Shown: piece by piece, positions 42,747-54,826 of the stretch | Layout: each line of letters starts with the position of its first letter | Position numbering within the stretch: the first letter of the stretch is position 1 | Assembly (NCBI GenBank): GCA_020736575.1 | Contig: JAGPYM010000005.1 | Location: 1,736,001-1,800,000, forward strand | Direction of reading: 5' to 3' | DNA length: 64,000 nt | Source of the DNA: Thelonectria olida | Taxonomy: Eukaryota > Ascomycota > Sordariomycetes > Hypocreales > Nectriaceae | Made by a program: the position numbers and the translations under genes | Notes under the pieces: generated by a model | Database searches by the model: none | What the model saw: only the letters and a program-made list of their open reading frames with translations | What the model was told of the DNA's origin: nothing

Positions 42747-45700
42747 ATGAAGCGGAGCCAGGGCAAGCCCGCCCCCCGATCCGGCTTTGGTGCCTTCGGC
42801 GGGTTTGGAGGTCCCGGGGAAAGCTCCGGTAGCTCCCTGTCCTATCTCGCCGAACCTCCGTCCTTTGCGGATGTCTCCGACCCGAACGTCGTTGTCTCCT
42901 TGAAGAATGTCCTCAAAAAAGATAGCACCACAAAGGCAAAGGCCCTCGAGGACTTGCTCGCCTATGTTCAGGCACATCCGTATGACAAGTTTGGAGGAGT
43001 CGAGGAGGCCATCCTCGATGTCTGGGTAGGTGGACATTTAGACACCTGATAACTTAGCTGCGTCGCTCACTAGTATTATTCTAGGTCCAAGTATATCCTC
43101 GGACCTCAATAGACAACTCTCGCCGAGTTCGCGAGCTATCCCACAACCTCCAATTTGAGCTTATGAAATCCGCCCGAAGACGTTTCGAACGCCACATTCC
43201 CAAGATCGTCGGCGCATGGCTCGCCGGGCCATTCGACCGCGACCGCGTCGTCGCCAGAGCTGCCAGTGATGGCCTTACCTCCTTTCTCTCAACCCCTGAA
43301 AAGGTCTCGGCATTTTGGAACAAATGCCAGTCTCAGATCCTCGACTATGCGATCGAAGCCATACAAGAAACCAAGGACACCCTTAGCGACGAGCGCTCCA
43401 CCACCGCAGAAGATGCAGAGGCAAAGTATTTCAGAGTTGTTACAGCCAGCCTGTCTTTGGTCCTTGGCCTGCTTCAGAGGGTTGACCCATCCAATCTCGA
43501 GAAACACCAGGAACGCTACGATGAGTATTTTGCCGAAGAAAACGTCTGGAAGGCCATTACTTTCAATGATTCGGCCGTGAGAAAGACAGTGTGCCAGCTT
43601 CTCTTCGCGTCGATTGATCGAAAACTGCCCTATGCTGGGTCATCAAAGGTCAAGCAAGCCATCATCACTGGTGGCCTGAAGACAAACCAATTGGGATCCG
43701 CGCTGGAATATGTTCGCGCATTGACAAAGATGACACAAGCATATCCTGACGTGTGGGCCTCGTCTAAGTCGCCTGCCGACCCCAAGTCACCTCTTTCCAG
43801 ACTTCAAGGCTTCATTGCCAAGGGATCACAAGGCAGCCAGCCCCGATTTTGGGAATACTTGGATCAACTTCTTTCCATCCTCCCCGCCGATCTGATCACT
43901 CCCGAGGTTGCCTCCCGGTTTATGACGTCTCTCAAGGCTGGAATCACGAACCGGGACGAGCCCCGCACCAACACGTCTCCAGCCTGGAAGTGCTTCATTG
44001 ACACCGCCAAGCGTTTGTTGAACAGTCTCCCTGCCGTTGATCAGCTTCCTTTTGTGCAGGAGCATCTGTTCCCTCTCATCGAGCAATTCCTCTTCTCAGT
44101 TTCAGAAAAGACAGCCGCAATTCCCCTCGGGCCCAATGCGATATCTGTTCTTGTCGAAGCCTATATAGCCATTGTCCAGGCTGCCCCTAATGTCGTTGCA
44201 GCGTCTCCCGAAGAATGGGACCGTTTAGCCACGGTCTTTTGCGCCAAGATTTCTGGCTCTCTTCCAGAAGTGTCTCGGGATTACCACCAATCTCAAGAAA
44301 AGATTGCCGAAGAGGGTCGACGGTGGTTCAGTCTCGTGGGACAGGTTGAGGATAAGCTTTTAGTCACGCCCGAACTTCCAGACCATACCATCGCGCCCTC
44401 GGGCAAGCTGATTGCGAAAAGCATCTCCTTGCTTGAGACCCGCAACTTGAAGCCTTATGGAGCCGCTCGGATCCTTGAATATGCTTTGAGTACAGCTCCT
44501 CGTTTGTTCTCTGGTGAAGCAGCAGAGAAGGTCTCCACGTTTCTCTTGAGTCTCAGCGAAGAAGATGCAGCCAAAGCTGTAGCCTCCCCATCTTCGCGAT
44601 ATCTCCTTTCGTGTATCCATCTCCTTGGTGCTATTTCGGATGGGCTTGCTCCCATCTGGGCTTCATGGATCAAGGCCATTCTAGAATTGCCTCTGAGTGC
44701 TGCCCGCGACTCAGCGTTGGCATCTCTCATCTCTCGTGATACCGGATCCTCCCTTGCTCAAAAGGATGAAGCCCTTCAGGGCCATCTCGTTGCGCAGTCC
44801 GTGTCTGTTGTCAAGAGCGAGGCAGAATCTTGGGAGGTATTCGAGGCTGCCATCACATATCAGAGCCTGACTGAAGCTAGCTGCCGAGAACTGTTGCAGC
44901 AGCTCATTCAAATCCTTGAGAAGGAACCTCAGCACACAGAAAATGCCTTGAAAGCCCTTGAAATTATTGCGAAAGACAGACCCAACCTATTCGCACAGGA
45001 TGAAGAAATTCACACCGCACTAGTTGCCCAACTATTGAGTCTCTCTGAGACTGAGAATCCTTCTATATCCTCAAAGGCCACTGCTATTCGCTCCCTTCTT
45101 GACACCCACGGCAACGGAAAGCTGCCTGTTCTTGGCATCATTCAGTCGAACCTCGAGAGGGCCGGACCTCAGTCTTTAGAGTAAGTCGCTCCCTTAGCAT
45201 CATTTTCACAACCACGTACTTAGATTGCCTACAGTATCGAGACACTTGTGCTCCAGACTCAAAGTGCCGCCAAGACAGATATTCCCTTTGAGGAGCTATT
45301 CCCTAGCACCAACGTCTGGATGACAGAGCTTGTCCCTTTCTTCGAACAACCTGTCAATCCATCTCTCACCATCACCAACAGCCTAGGCGGTGCCTCTGCC
45401 CTAACTCCTGGCCACCCTGAAGCTGCCAAGGTCCGGGTTCCAAGGGACAGGAAGGGTCGTTCCATTCCAATGAGAATGGCCCTCTACGTGTGTCAACTTT
45501 CGGAAGCAGGCCTTCCACTTTCCAAACTACCCAGGCCGTTCCAAGTGGAGCTGCTCTATCTCCAATGTTTGACTATCCAGCTCGTCTCCGATCAAATCAC
45601 CTGCATGGAAGAGAATCGACTCTGGAAGACTGTGGGACATACTGAGGCTAGCGCCCAGGCCGAGGGCTTCGTGTCATCGATGCGCAGCATTCTGAGTGCG

Positions 45701-47692
45701 CTGACTACCGAAGTGAAGGCTTGGAATGATAGTTCTGTGATCTATGATCTCGTCAATCTGCTGATGGAACACTCGATAGAGCTGACACCTCGAGGTCTTT
45801 ACAGTGCAAGAGCATTAAGCGAGCTCGTTCAGTCTTTGGCAGAGACCCATGGATCTCATCTTGAAGAAGCTCTTTTGAAGCCCGAAATTCTCAAGGTGAC
45901 TCCGGCTACGGTTCTCCCCGCGTCGGCAGTGATCGCTGGATTTGGTGAAAGCCTTCAGCCTTCAAAATTAGCCAACACTTTCTGCAATCGTGTTGTTAGT
46001 GAAGTCGCTGGCGCCACTCCCCGGGGGCCGAAAACTCTTATGACACTCGTTCTCCTGAATGCATGCGCTCAGATATATGACTCTGGCGAATTGCCTGTGG
46101 CTCACAACCGCATTGTCTTTGCGGTCCGGCAGATTACTTCTTGGTTGGATGATCCCGAAGATCTGAGCACAGGCTTGTGTGCTGAAATTTGTCGCTCGCT
46201 GAATCACCTCCTACCATGCATGAAGGATGTTTACGGGTCGTACTGGGAGAAGACTATCGAGTTTTGCGTCTCCCTTTGGGACCAGGCAAAGCGATATGAG
46301 CTCGACCAGGCTCTTCCCTTCATTCATGCATCGTTGCGGTTATTCAAGACGCTGGAGTCTCTGCAGGAACCCAATGACGACCTTGTCGATGCTCTAAAGG
46401 AGTTTGACGGAGCCAAGCCTCGAGCTTTGCTTGAGCTACTACGGCTCCCAAGGGATGCATCTTCGCAACCATTAGAGATCGTTGATGCAATGCTGTGTCG
46501 CGAGGTCGGAAAGATCCCATTGCGGCATGTCAAGAACTTGTCCGACATTTTCGGGTTGGTAGCTTCGGAATCCAGGGATATCCAAACGGCTGCATTCAAT
46601 CTCCTTCACCGGGCCATTCCTGCACAGCAAGAGCAAAAGTCTGTCGATATTCTGCTTGACAAGACGGATGCGAGATTGCCCGACGAACTGCTCTCCCTCT
46701 TGCTTGATGCTCCAACATTGGAGAAATACTCCGATGAAATGCTCGCCGAGTTCCCTTCGCCCATCCGATCTTATCTTTTGTCGTGGAAGCTCGTCTTTGA
46801 CGCCTACTCCACCTCCTCATTCAAGATCCGCAACGACTTTTCGGAAAATCTCAAGACTGATAATACGCTCAGCCCCCTCCTGGACTTTATGTTTGATGTC
46901 CTCGGACACTCGGCCGCTCACCCACTGAAACTCGAAAAGGTCAACCTGGAGGCTCAGCATATCCGGGACTACGATGTCAAACTGGCCGAGTCGGAGCCCG
47001 AGGAAAAGAACATGCAGTGGTTACTCGTCCACCTGTTCTATCTCACTCTCAAGTTCACTCCCGGCTTGTTCCGAACATGGTACCTCGACTGCCGCTCCAA
47101 GCAGACAAGGATCGCCGTTGAGTCCTGGGCGACGAAGTACTTCTCGCCTCTCACCATATCCGATGCGCTCGATGAAGTCCAGGAATGGGCCGACTCCCAG
47201 GAGCCTCCCGCCATGGACGAACAGGAACTTGTCGTCAAGGTTGCCCGCGCCGCCCGCGAAGTCACCGCAGGTTACGAAGTCGACGAGGACCAGGCCTCCA
47301 TCGTCATCAAAATCCCCCCCTCGTATCCCATCGAAGGCGTCGTCGTCTCAGGCCTACGCCGCGTCGCCGTCAGTGAGAAAAAGTGGCAGTCCTGGATCCT
47401 CACCACACAAGGTGTCATCACCTTCTCCAACGGCAACATAATCGACGGCCTGCAGGTCTTCAAGCGCAACATCGTCGGTGCCCTCAAGGGCCAAAGTGAG
47501 TGTGCCATTTGCTACAGCATCATTTCCACCGACAAGCGGATGCCCGACAAACGCTGCACGACGTGCAAGAATATGTTCCATCGGACGTGCTTGTACAAGT
47601 GGTTCCAGACCAGCAGCCAGAACACGTGTCCGCTGTGCAGGAACCCGATTGATTATCTGGGTGCAGACACGGCAAAGAGAAGGCAAGGGTAG
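42747..47692 (+). CDS. LTN1: E3 ubiquitin-protein ligase listerin
   Basis: Three exons, 42747..43025, 43085..45180 and 45235..47692; introns of 59 and 54 bp in phases 0 and 2; 1610 residues, near the usual length. The N-terminal conserved region starts SYLAEPPSFADVSDPNVVV and contains KKDSTTKAKALEDL. HEAT-like helices fill the middle. The C-terminal RWD-like region leads to a RING-CH: C1548, C1551, C1566, C1569, H1574, C1577, C1590, C1593 (CAIC...CTTC...FHRTC...CPLC). Listerin, with the RQC complex (NEMF/Rqc2, Cdc48), ubiquitinates nascent chains stalled on 60S subunits. The start ATG at 42747 gives MKRSQGKPAPRSGFGAFGG, the typical beginning. No breaks. Confidence 0.95.
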
Positions 47693-48016
47693 AATGGCGT
47701 AACGAGTTGATGATGATGAGAACAATGAAGCTTTGGTCTATGGGAGGTGCATATAGAGCAGGTGGGCATAGAATGGTCCAGAGACATGGATGGATGGTAG
47801 TTATTCGATAGGCATCAAGTAGGAAATTCATCCTCAAGCAACAATACTTTTGGAGCAAGGTGAGCAATGAAGGAGCTTGGCGAATTACATGCAACATGAT
47901 TAGGTAGTGCCAGGCGTGTTGAGCTTGTATGGCTTATTGGGAATATGTCACAGGATATTTTATACATCCAATCCTTCATCTTGTTGGCCTTAGGCAGACC
48001 CATCAACTCCGGTTGC
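47693..48016. other. Convergent 3' region
   Basis: Between listerin and the Csk1-like kinase. No gene seen. Confidence 0.4.
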
Positions 48017-49413
48017 TCAAACAATTGAATAGAGAGTTGCGGGTGTTGCGCGGATGACGCCAGCTTCGACTTTGTCCAGGTCGGAAGCCATACTTGGTCT
48101 GCTTATCGTGAGACAGGGGTGTTTTAGAGCCTGGATTTTGTCAACACGATCACAGAACATTAATCAAAGCCAAAAGACGAACCTGCTCAGATGTAGCTCT
48201 GTTACCGTCATACCGTAGCAGCGAGGCCACGAGGTCTCTAAAATCGGAATCTACGTTGGGAAGAATGTCATCCCACGATCTCACTGGGAAGACTGTCCAG
48301 AGTTCAAAGGGCGCAACCTTGAATGCCTTTGCCTCCGGCCACGTCTCGGGCGTCGGCGTGCCCAATGTCTTGAAGATGCTGAGAATGAGACCTAGCTGGC
48401 TTCCGTCTTCGTGGGCTGGACGAGACTCAAAGATGGGTTCTGGGGGAGTGCGAATCACCTCGGACAGCATCACTCCAAGACTCCACATGTCGACAGATGC
48501 TCCGTACTCGACGTTCCCAAAAAGGGTCTCTGGGGCACGGTATGGTCCTGTTCCTATATCCAGCACCTTGTTCTTGGCTGGTTCCGAGTTCGCAGAAAAC
48601 TCGGGATGCCAGGCGGTGCCAAAGTCGGAGAGAAAGGCTGGGCCATCTGGTGAGTCGAGAAGAACGGCAGACGGCTTCACGTCGCGATGAATGATACCCT
48701 GGCCGTGAATGTCTTTCAGGGCGTTTAGCACGTCAGTGAAGATGACGCGCACTTGAGGTAAGGAAATAGCTTGTTTGTCTATCAGGTCGGCCAGGGTATA
48801 GGGCTTGAATGGAAAGACCAGAACGAGTTGTTGCTCTCTATCGCGGAAGACATCGACCAGGGAAATGCATGGCTCACGAAGAGTTTTGAGGATCTTGACC
48901 TCGCGCTGGGGATTGTGCGGCTCGATGTTGTGGTAGCTGACGATGACTTTGAGAGCACAGTCTCCAGAGCGATAGACTTGGGACGTGATGCCCTCGGATA
49001 CTGGGACGCAGTTTTTGTAGGGTCCTATCTGAAGTCCAGCGTCGTCTGAGTTCTCCCCCTGACTGTCGTCGGCATTCTGGTCATCCCGCTGAGGTGGTGG
49101 GGAGGCGGTTGGGCGACATGCCGTGTCGTAGTCCTCCTATGCCGTCTTGGTGAGTTTTGAAACAAACAGAAGAAGCACGGGTCATTGACGCACCCGTGTG
49201 GATGAGACTTGAAATGCAGCCTGTTCAATGGCGATTGCTTCAACGACGTTGTTGCCTAGTGATTCCGATCTATGAGATTGGGGGCGGTTGTGTAAGCGGT
49301 TGGGGTTGAGAGGGGAGACGGGACTTGGCTCACATGCTTTGGATGATGCTATAGCGGTCGGTAGCTGAGAGGGCAGACTTCCACTCCTGAATGTCGTGTG
49401 TTGATGAGTCCAT
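48017..49413 (-). CDS. Csk1-like CDK-activating-type kinase
   Basis: Four exons: 49413..49334, 49269..49194, 49136..48183 and 48130..48017; introns 64, 57 and 52 bp; 407 residues. The kinase domain runs from about 92 to 380: Lys115 in ALKVI, catalytic HRD at 202-204, DFG at 223-225, and YRAPETLFG with APE at 253-255, followed by DMWSLGVML. The catalytic loop reads HRDVKPSAVLL, so the Asn normally five residues after Asp is Ala209. Fission-yeast Csk1 activates CDKs by T-loop phosphorylation; family assignment here rests on loop and C-terminal similarity (ATSEQALKHPCL). Unspliced reading would lose the glycine-loop region and the last 38 codons. Confidence 0.85.
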
Positions 49414-51038
49414 GATTAAACAGATGGTGTGGTAGACACTAGTTGTTGTTCGGAGAGCTATAACGAGGCGGAGTGGGAACAAAGATGCTGCGGGCGCTTG
49501 TAGTTGTAATGGTTAGGTGGTGATGTTGAGCTGGAGCTGGCGGCAAGCCACGACGATGTCAAAGAAGCGACTTGGCGGGGTCATTTGTTCGTTTCATCGG
49601 CCTAGGTACAGATAGAGTGGCGAGCTACGTCAACCGCGACTCCCGCTTTCATCCAAGAGTTGGGTAGTTTTGGTGCCTTGTATTGGGCAATGTGTCGAAA
49701 CGGTCAGTTTGTCGCTTTCTGCTGCAGTCTCCCGCAATCGATTGTATGCATTCAATCGAGGAATGCAGTGTTCCAATGTCGTATTCCTTGCATTGTTTTG
49801 AGTCTCAGCGGCGTCTTCAGCTGGGAACGGCGGGACAACGGGAGCATGGGCCGCACACTGGGAGGGCCTGTGTCTCAGAGAGCTGACGTGCCCGGGGTAC
49901 TGACGGGAAATTCAATCAAGAAGAAACAAGGCAGAAGAAACAGATTGCCTGCTGGAATGAACTGCTCCAATGAGGTCTGCACAAGCATTTGTGCATCTTG
50001 TTGCTTATTAGAGGTCCCTTCCCGATCTTGAGTGCTTATTCGTTGCAGAATCAGGGCTCGGAGCTACGTAATGTCCTGCAGTTCCCCAATTGGGATTTAT
50101 CCTTGAAGCGAATGTACAAGTAGGTACAGAGCACAGGAATTACCAACAGAGTTATACTACATCATCATGCCTGCCTCCCTTCCCTTCCCTTCCCTTCCCT
50201 TACTAAAGGTCGACCCTTGTGGCTTGACCTGAAAGAGGAAGCTGCTGCCACACCCGCACCCGCAACCGCACCTCCTCCTTCCTCGGCTGAGGCTGTCGAC
50301 GTTGGACACGGAAGGTGGGCAGGTGGGTTGTGGGTTGTCCTGCTGTCTTGAATTCTTCTCGCTGCTCTGCACTCGTAGCCCGGCCCAGCAAAGCTTTTCC
50401 CACCCTCACCTGCCAACCCACAAGCTAACGAAGGTACGGGCCACTGAGGGCACTGCGCTAAACTCAGAAGGTACGACCGTACGGGTACCGCTTCGGAGAA
50501 CGAACCAGTCCAGTGACGGGCCAATCCCAACGCCTCAGCCGAGCCAGCCTCAGCCAATCCCAGCCGTGGCACCTGCTCCGCTTCCCTCCCCGAGCTTCGT
50601 TCGGCCCAAAGCACGCCGCCAGCTCAGCCCAGCCTTTCCAAATCCAAGTTCCAGGTTTCCAAAACGGCCCATTCATCGTTCTCATCACTCCTCCTCGTAT
50701 AGCCTCGACGACCGAAACAGACCTCGACCTAGGGCCTCATATCACGAAGTACCTGTAGTCGCTACTGGACTTCTTCATTGAGGCTCGTTTCGACTCTTCC
50801 ACCCCCTTCTCTTCGACTTTCCTCTGTCGCTCGCCGACCACAGCGACACTCGACGGCCACGAATCCATCACTTTCGCTCCAACCACCGACGCCGACATCG
50901 CCATGCGCCAAACCTTCTTTCCCGTCGCCTCCGAATAAACTGCTGCTGATCGACTCTCCGAATACCGCCTAATCCGCCTAATAATCCTGTTTTCGTCCCG
51001 TTTCTTTTTCCTTTCCCCCCATCGCCAATCCGACCACA
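49414..51038. other. Divergent promoter region with a TTCCC run
   Basis: Shared upstream region of the kinase (minus) and Syp1 (plus). About five tandem TTCCC units lie near 50176..50201. The 400 bp before 51039 are C/T-rich, as in a long fungal leader. No gene supported. Confidence 0.4.
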
Positions 51039-54019
51039 ATGTCCACCATGGAGGACGCGGCAAGGACCGAGTATCCCGCCATGCTGGTGAGCCTTCCACA
51101 AAATACCTCCAGACTGACCACATGTTCTGCGCCAACCTAGAGCTCCAGCTGACCTTGTTTACTCAATTCTCCAGGCCAACGTCAACCCCGGCCAAGCGGT
51201 GCACATCCTTACAGATCGAGTGAAGCGCATCAACCGCATCAATGCCGAGATTGCAGACTGGCTCCAGGTACGAATACACACCGCCGGGAGGACACTGCGT
51301 TGTTTTGAAGCTCGCGGGTCTCTGGTCTAGCTCCTAGAGAATCAATTCAAGCTGAATCTTGCATTTAGGAGCGCCGTCGCGTCGAGGAGCAGTATGTCCA
51401 AGGTCTCCGAAAGCTCACCCAGTTCAGAACGCCCAATGCACAATCCGAGATGGGGTATGTCCTCCTTGAGTTCACCTCCAATCTGCATACTCATATTTTC
51501 CCAGCATCTTCCAGGCTCCGTGGAATCGCATCATTGACTCTATCGAGTCCATTGCCCATTCGCACCACGTTCTCGCCGATCGCATCGAGAAGGACATTGA
51601 GCACCCGCTCCGCAACTTCCACCAGCGCGGCGATGCGCAGAACATGAACACCCTGAGTTCCAGCCTGTCAGTCATGGCGAGAGAGCTCGAAGATGCCCAA
51701 GAGCGTTCCGAAAAGCTCAGCAAGAAGGGCGGCCGTGCCAACACTCAAAAGGTTGATGCTGCTTCGTCCAAGCTCGAATCAGCTTCCCAGCAATGGGAGG
51801 CCCAGGCCCCTTTCATATTCGAGTCCCTCCAAGCCCTCGACGAGTCGCGCGTCAACCATCTTCGAGATCTCTTGACCCAATACCAGACCCACGAGTCTGA
51901 TCAGGCGCAGCGCACCCAAGACAACGCTATGCAGACGCTTGCCTTGTTGCTTGAGATAGATACTGAAAGAGAAATCCACAGCTTTGTGAACAAGGCGACA
52001 GCGGGCAAAACGAGACTGCCCACGAGGACTTCTACGAGACAATCTTCCATTGCTGGTACAACAAGCTCTGCACCCGCCCCTCCAAGCACAGGAGGCAGCG
52101 CTAGTATCCCTCCTCCAAGTGTTCAGACCCCCGTCCCAATGGAAGATGATGCCAGTGAGCACAACTCGGTTCCGCCTGAGCCGAAACCAGGTTAGTTAAA
52201 TTGCCGCCTCCCCCAAAACCTCCACACTGACATGATCCAGAATCCAAGTTGAGGCGCCTTGGAACCATGTTTGGCGGTAGGCGACGACAGAGCATGCACG
52301 CAGGGTTTGGTCAGCTCTCTCCTCAGAAAGCTCCCACGTTCGGCAGGCTAGGAACGAGCCACAGCCAACACAGCCGAGGAGGCGTATCTCCAAAGCCTTC
52401 CGCAACCAACCTACAGGAACATAACCGCCTAGACTCACTAGCCGAAACTCCGGATATGCCCAAACCTACCGAGATGGAGACGTTCCCGCCCAACTCTTCC
52501 GCTTCTCATGACAATATTAACGGCGTGACGCTTCATGATGCTCCTATGGAGCTTGGCGCTGCTCCAACATCGAGTGAGACGGTCAATGGCAATCATGAGC
52601 CCGATGTCTCGGACGTTCCACCCCCTCCCGGACCGCCCCCGTCTCATTCGCAAGATAGCCAACCGGCAGCCCCTGCTGTCAAGGACTCGGAAGGCTTCAC
52701 TGTTCCCCCGCCTATGAATGACCCCATCTCAGAAGCGCAGAGAGAAGCGGCTGCCGAGGAGGCGGAGCAGCACTTCAAGCTCAATATTCAACAAACGCCA
52801 GTTGAAGATGAAGATCCCGAGGCAAAGAAGGCTGCCCTTTCTAGTGTAGCAAACAGCCTCAAGATTGGACCAGCCACTCGCCGAACCAGCACGATCCGAG
52901 GCCGTCGAGATGCCCGACACACTGTGTATATCCCTCCACCCAATCTGCCTGAGAGCATCACTGAGTCGAGCATTGGAGGGCTCTCGGCATCGCCTTCCCT
53001 GCCTACCTCACTCTCGAAGTCCAGTGCCGTCGCCGCATTGGCGTCCGAAGCTAGCATCGCTGCGACTTCAGACACTCAGTCGGTGCGGTCAGGCAATTCT
53101 CTAGGCAGCCTGGTTCACGCGAAGCATCCCGAAATGACTGGTCCAGGACTTCACTCGTCTGTCATTGAGACGGTCTCCGCTGTATTCGAAGACGGCAATA
53201 TCAAGTCAGCTTCCGTAGCAGGAGAGGTCGCATTCGTCAATAACCCGAGTGACACGGGCGAGATAAAGGGTAAGCTTTACGTCTTGTCTTATCACCTAGG
53301 CATCTTGCTAACAAAAAACAGAGCATGAGACCATTCGCATCAACAACTTCTCTGCACTTGAGTGGTTTGGCCCAAACCGCATTTTTGTCCAAAACTCGTC
53401 ACCAGATCAGCAGGATCAGTTCTCTCTCGATGTTTCTCATCTCACCAAAACCGCAACTGCTTTCTCCTATCGGGTATCGGCGGAGGGATCCGAAACACCC
53501 TCTCTAGGCCAGCATGCTCCTTTGCAGCTAGTTCCTGCCTGGAAGCCTCAAGGCGAAAAGCTTGGGCTGTTGCTCAAGTATCAGCTCAATCCAGCTTCCA
53601 AGTTGACCGCCCCGGTGACTCTGCATGACGTCGTCTTTGTGGTGACATATGATGGTCGGGCAACTGGTGCTCAAACGAAGCCCAGTGGAACTCATCTGAA
53701 AGACAAGCACATCGTGTTTTGGCGAGTAGGAGATGTCACCCTCACTGATGTGCCCCAAAAGATTGTGTGTCGTATCCTGGGCGCTGATGGAGTCGCACCA
53801 AATCCAGGCCACATCGAAGCGAGGTGGGAGTACGTTGCCTCGGGTGACGAGGTTGTGGGTAGTGGCATCTCCATTTCAAAACTCGAGGATGGGAAGGGCA
53901 AGGTCAAAGAATTGAGTGACGAGGATCCCTTTGCCGACGACAACCCACCTCAGGAAGCTCAATGGGTTGATGTGCCAATCGCACGGAAGCTTGTAAGCGG
54001 CAAATACGAGGGCAGATAA
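51039..54019 (+). CDS. SYP1: Muniscin-type endocytic adaptor (F-BAR and mu-homology domain)
   Basis: Six exons: 51039..51086, 51175..51267, 51369..51454, 51505..52190, 52241..53269 and 53322..54019; phases consistent; 879 residues. Exons 1-4 give the F-BAR domain (about 1-250: YPAMLANVNPGQAV, QERRRVEEQYVQGLRKL, APWNRIIDSIESIAHSH). The middle (250-630) is disordered, Pro/Ser-rich, with PPPPGPPPS and a conserved RRTSTIRGRRDARHTVYIPP. The C-terminal mu-homology domain (about 640-879) starts ETIRINNFSALEW and ends VDVPIARKLVSGKYEGR. Syp1/FCHo proteins bind membranes and cargo early in clathrin-mediated endocytosis and link to septins and polarity in yeast. No breaks. Confidence 0.92.
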
Positions 54020-54826
54020 TATCTGTCCTCATCTGACGACGATACGATACAAGGCATAAAAGAAGCCTCCATAAAAGATATTTTCGAAGAAGGACGAAGA
54101 TGAGATGCGACTGCCCCGACCAGAGTTGCGTCGATTAGGCTCCCATATATGGGCAAAGAGGACGGTCTCCAAATCATCCCCCAAGGGGCGGAACGCATTG
54201 GATACGCCAATGTGACGTTGGAGGAGATAATTCCCGTCCTATTGTTGGTTGTTTTTTTCTCTCGTTCTCTTTGACTCTACCTACCATAGTATATTTCCTT
54301 AGTTGTCTTTTTTTTTTCTCCTGGTGTCATAGCCCACGGGCTTGGATTGGAAAGGGCGAAACTGGTGAAGTCAGTGTAAGCATTCAGTCTGTACGACTAA
54401 ATAAATCTGTTCATATCTGCCAGTATTGGGTTACGATATATAGGCGCCTCTCAAATTGAAGCGTGAATGACGTCTTGTGGAAGGCTTTATCTTATTCCTA
54501 CTTGTACTCATCGCTTCATGCGGCGGAGTAGAGGCTACGTGAGCAGCAAACATTATCCTCGGTCTATCCTTTTCGTCCCTTATGACGCCGCTTGCGTAAT
54601 ACATCGCTATGCCGTGCTCAATCACCATCCGTCCACTTCATGCTAACCAACCTCAGTATCTAATACAATAGCCAGAATAGCCTCGAAATACAGGCAGATA
54701 CCAATGAAAGCGCTTTTGCTCGTGAGAGCTCAACTGCCTGTGAGGGCGGTGAATGGGTAGGTTCGTGGTATGTACAAATAGATGTAGAGGCTGACGAAGC
54801 GGCGAGCAATAAAACCATGAGTCTCG
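54020..54826. other. Convergent 3' regions
   Basis: Between Syp1 and Tam41. Contains two T runs near 54250 and 54310. No gene supported. Confidence 0.4.
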
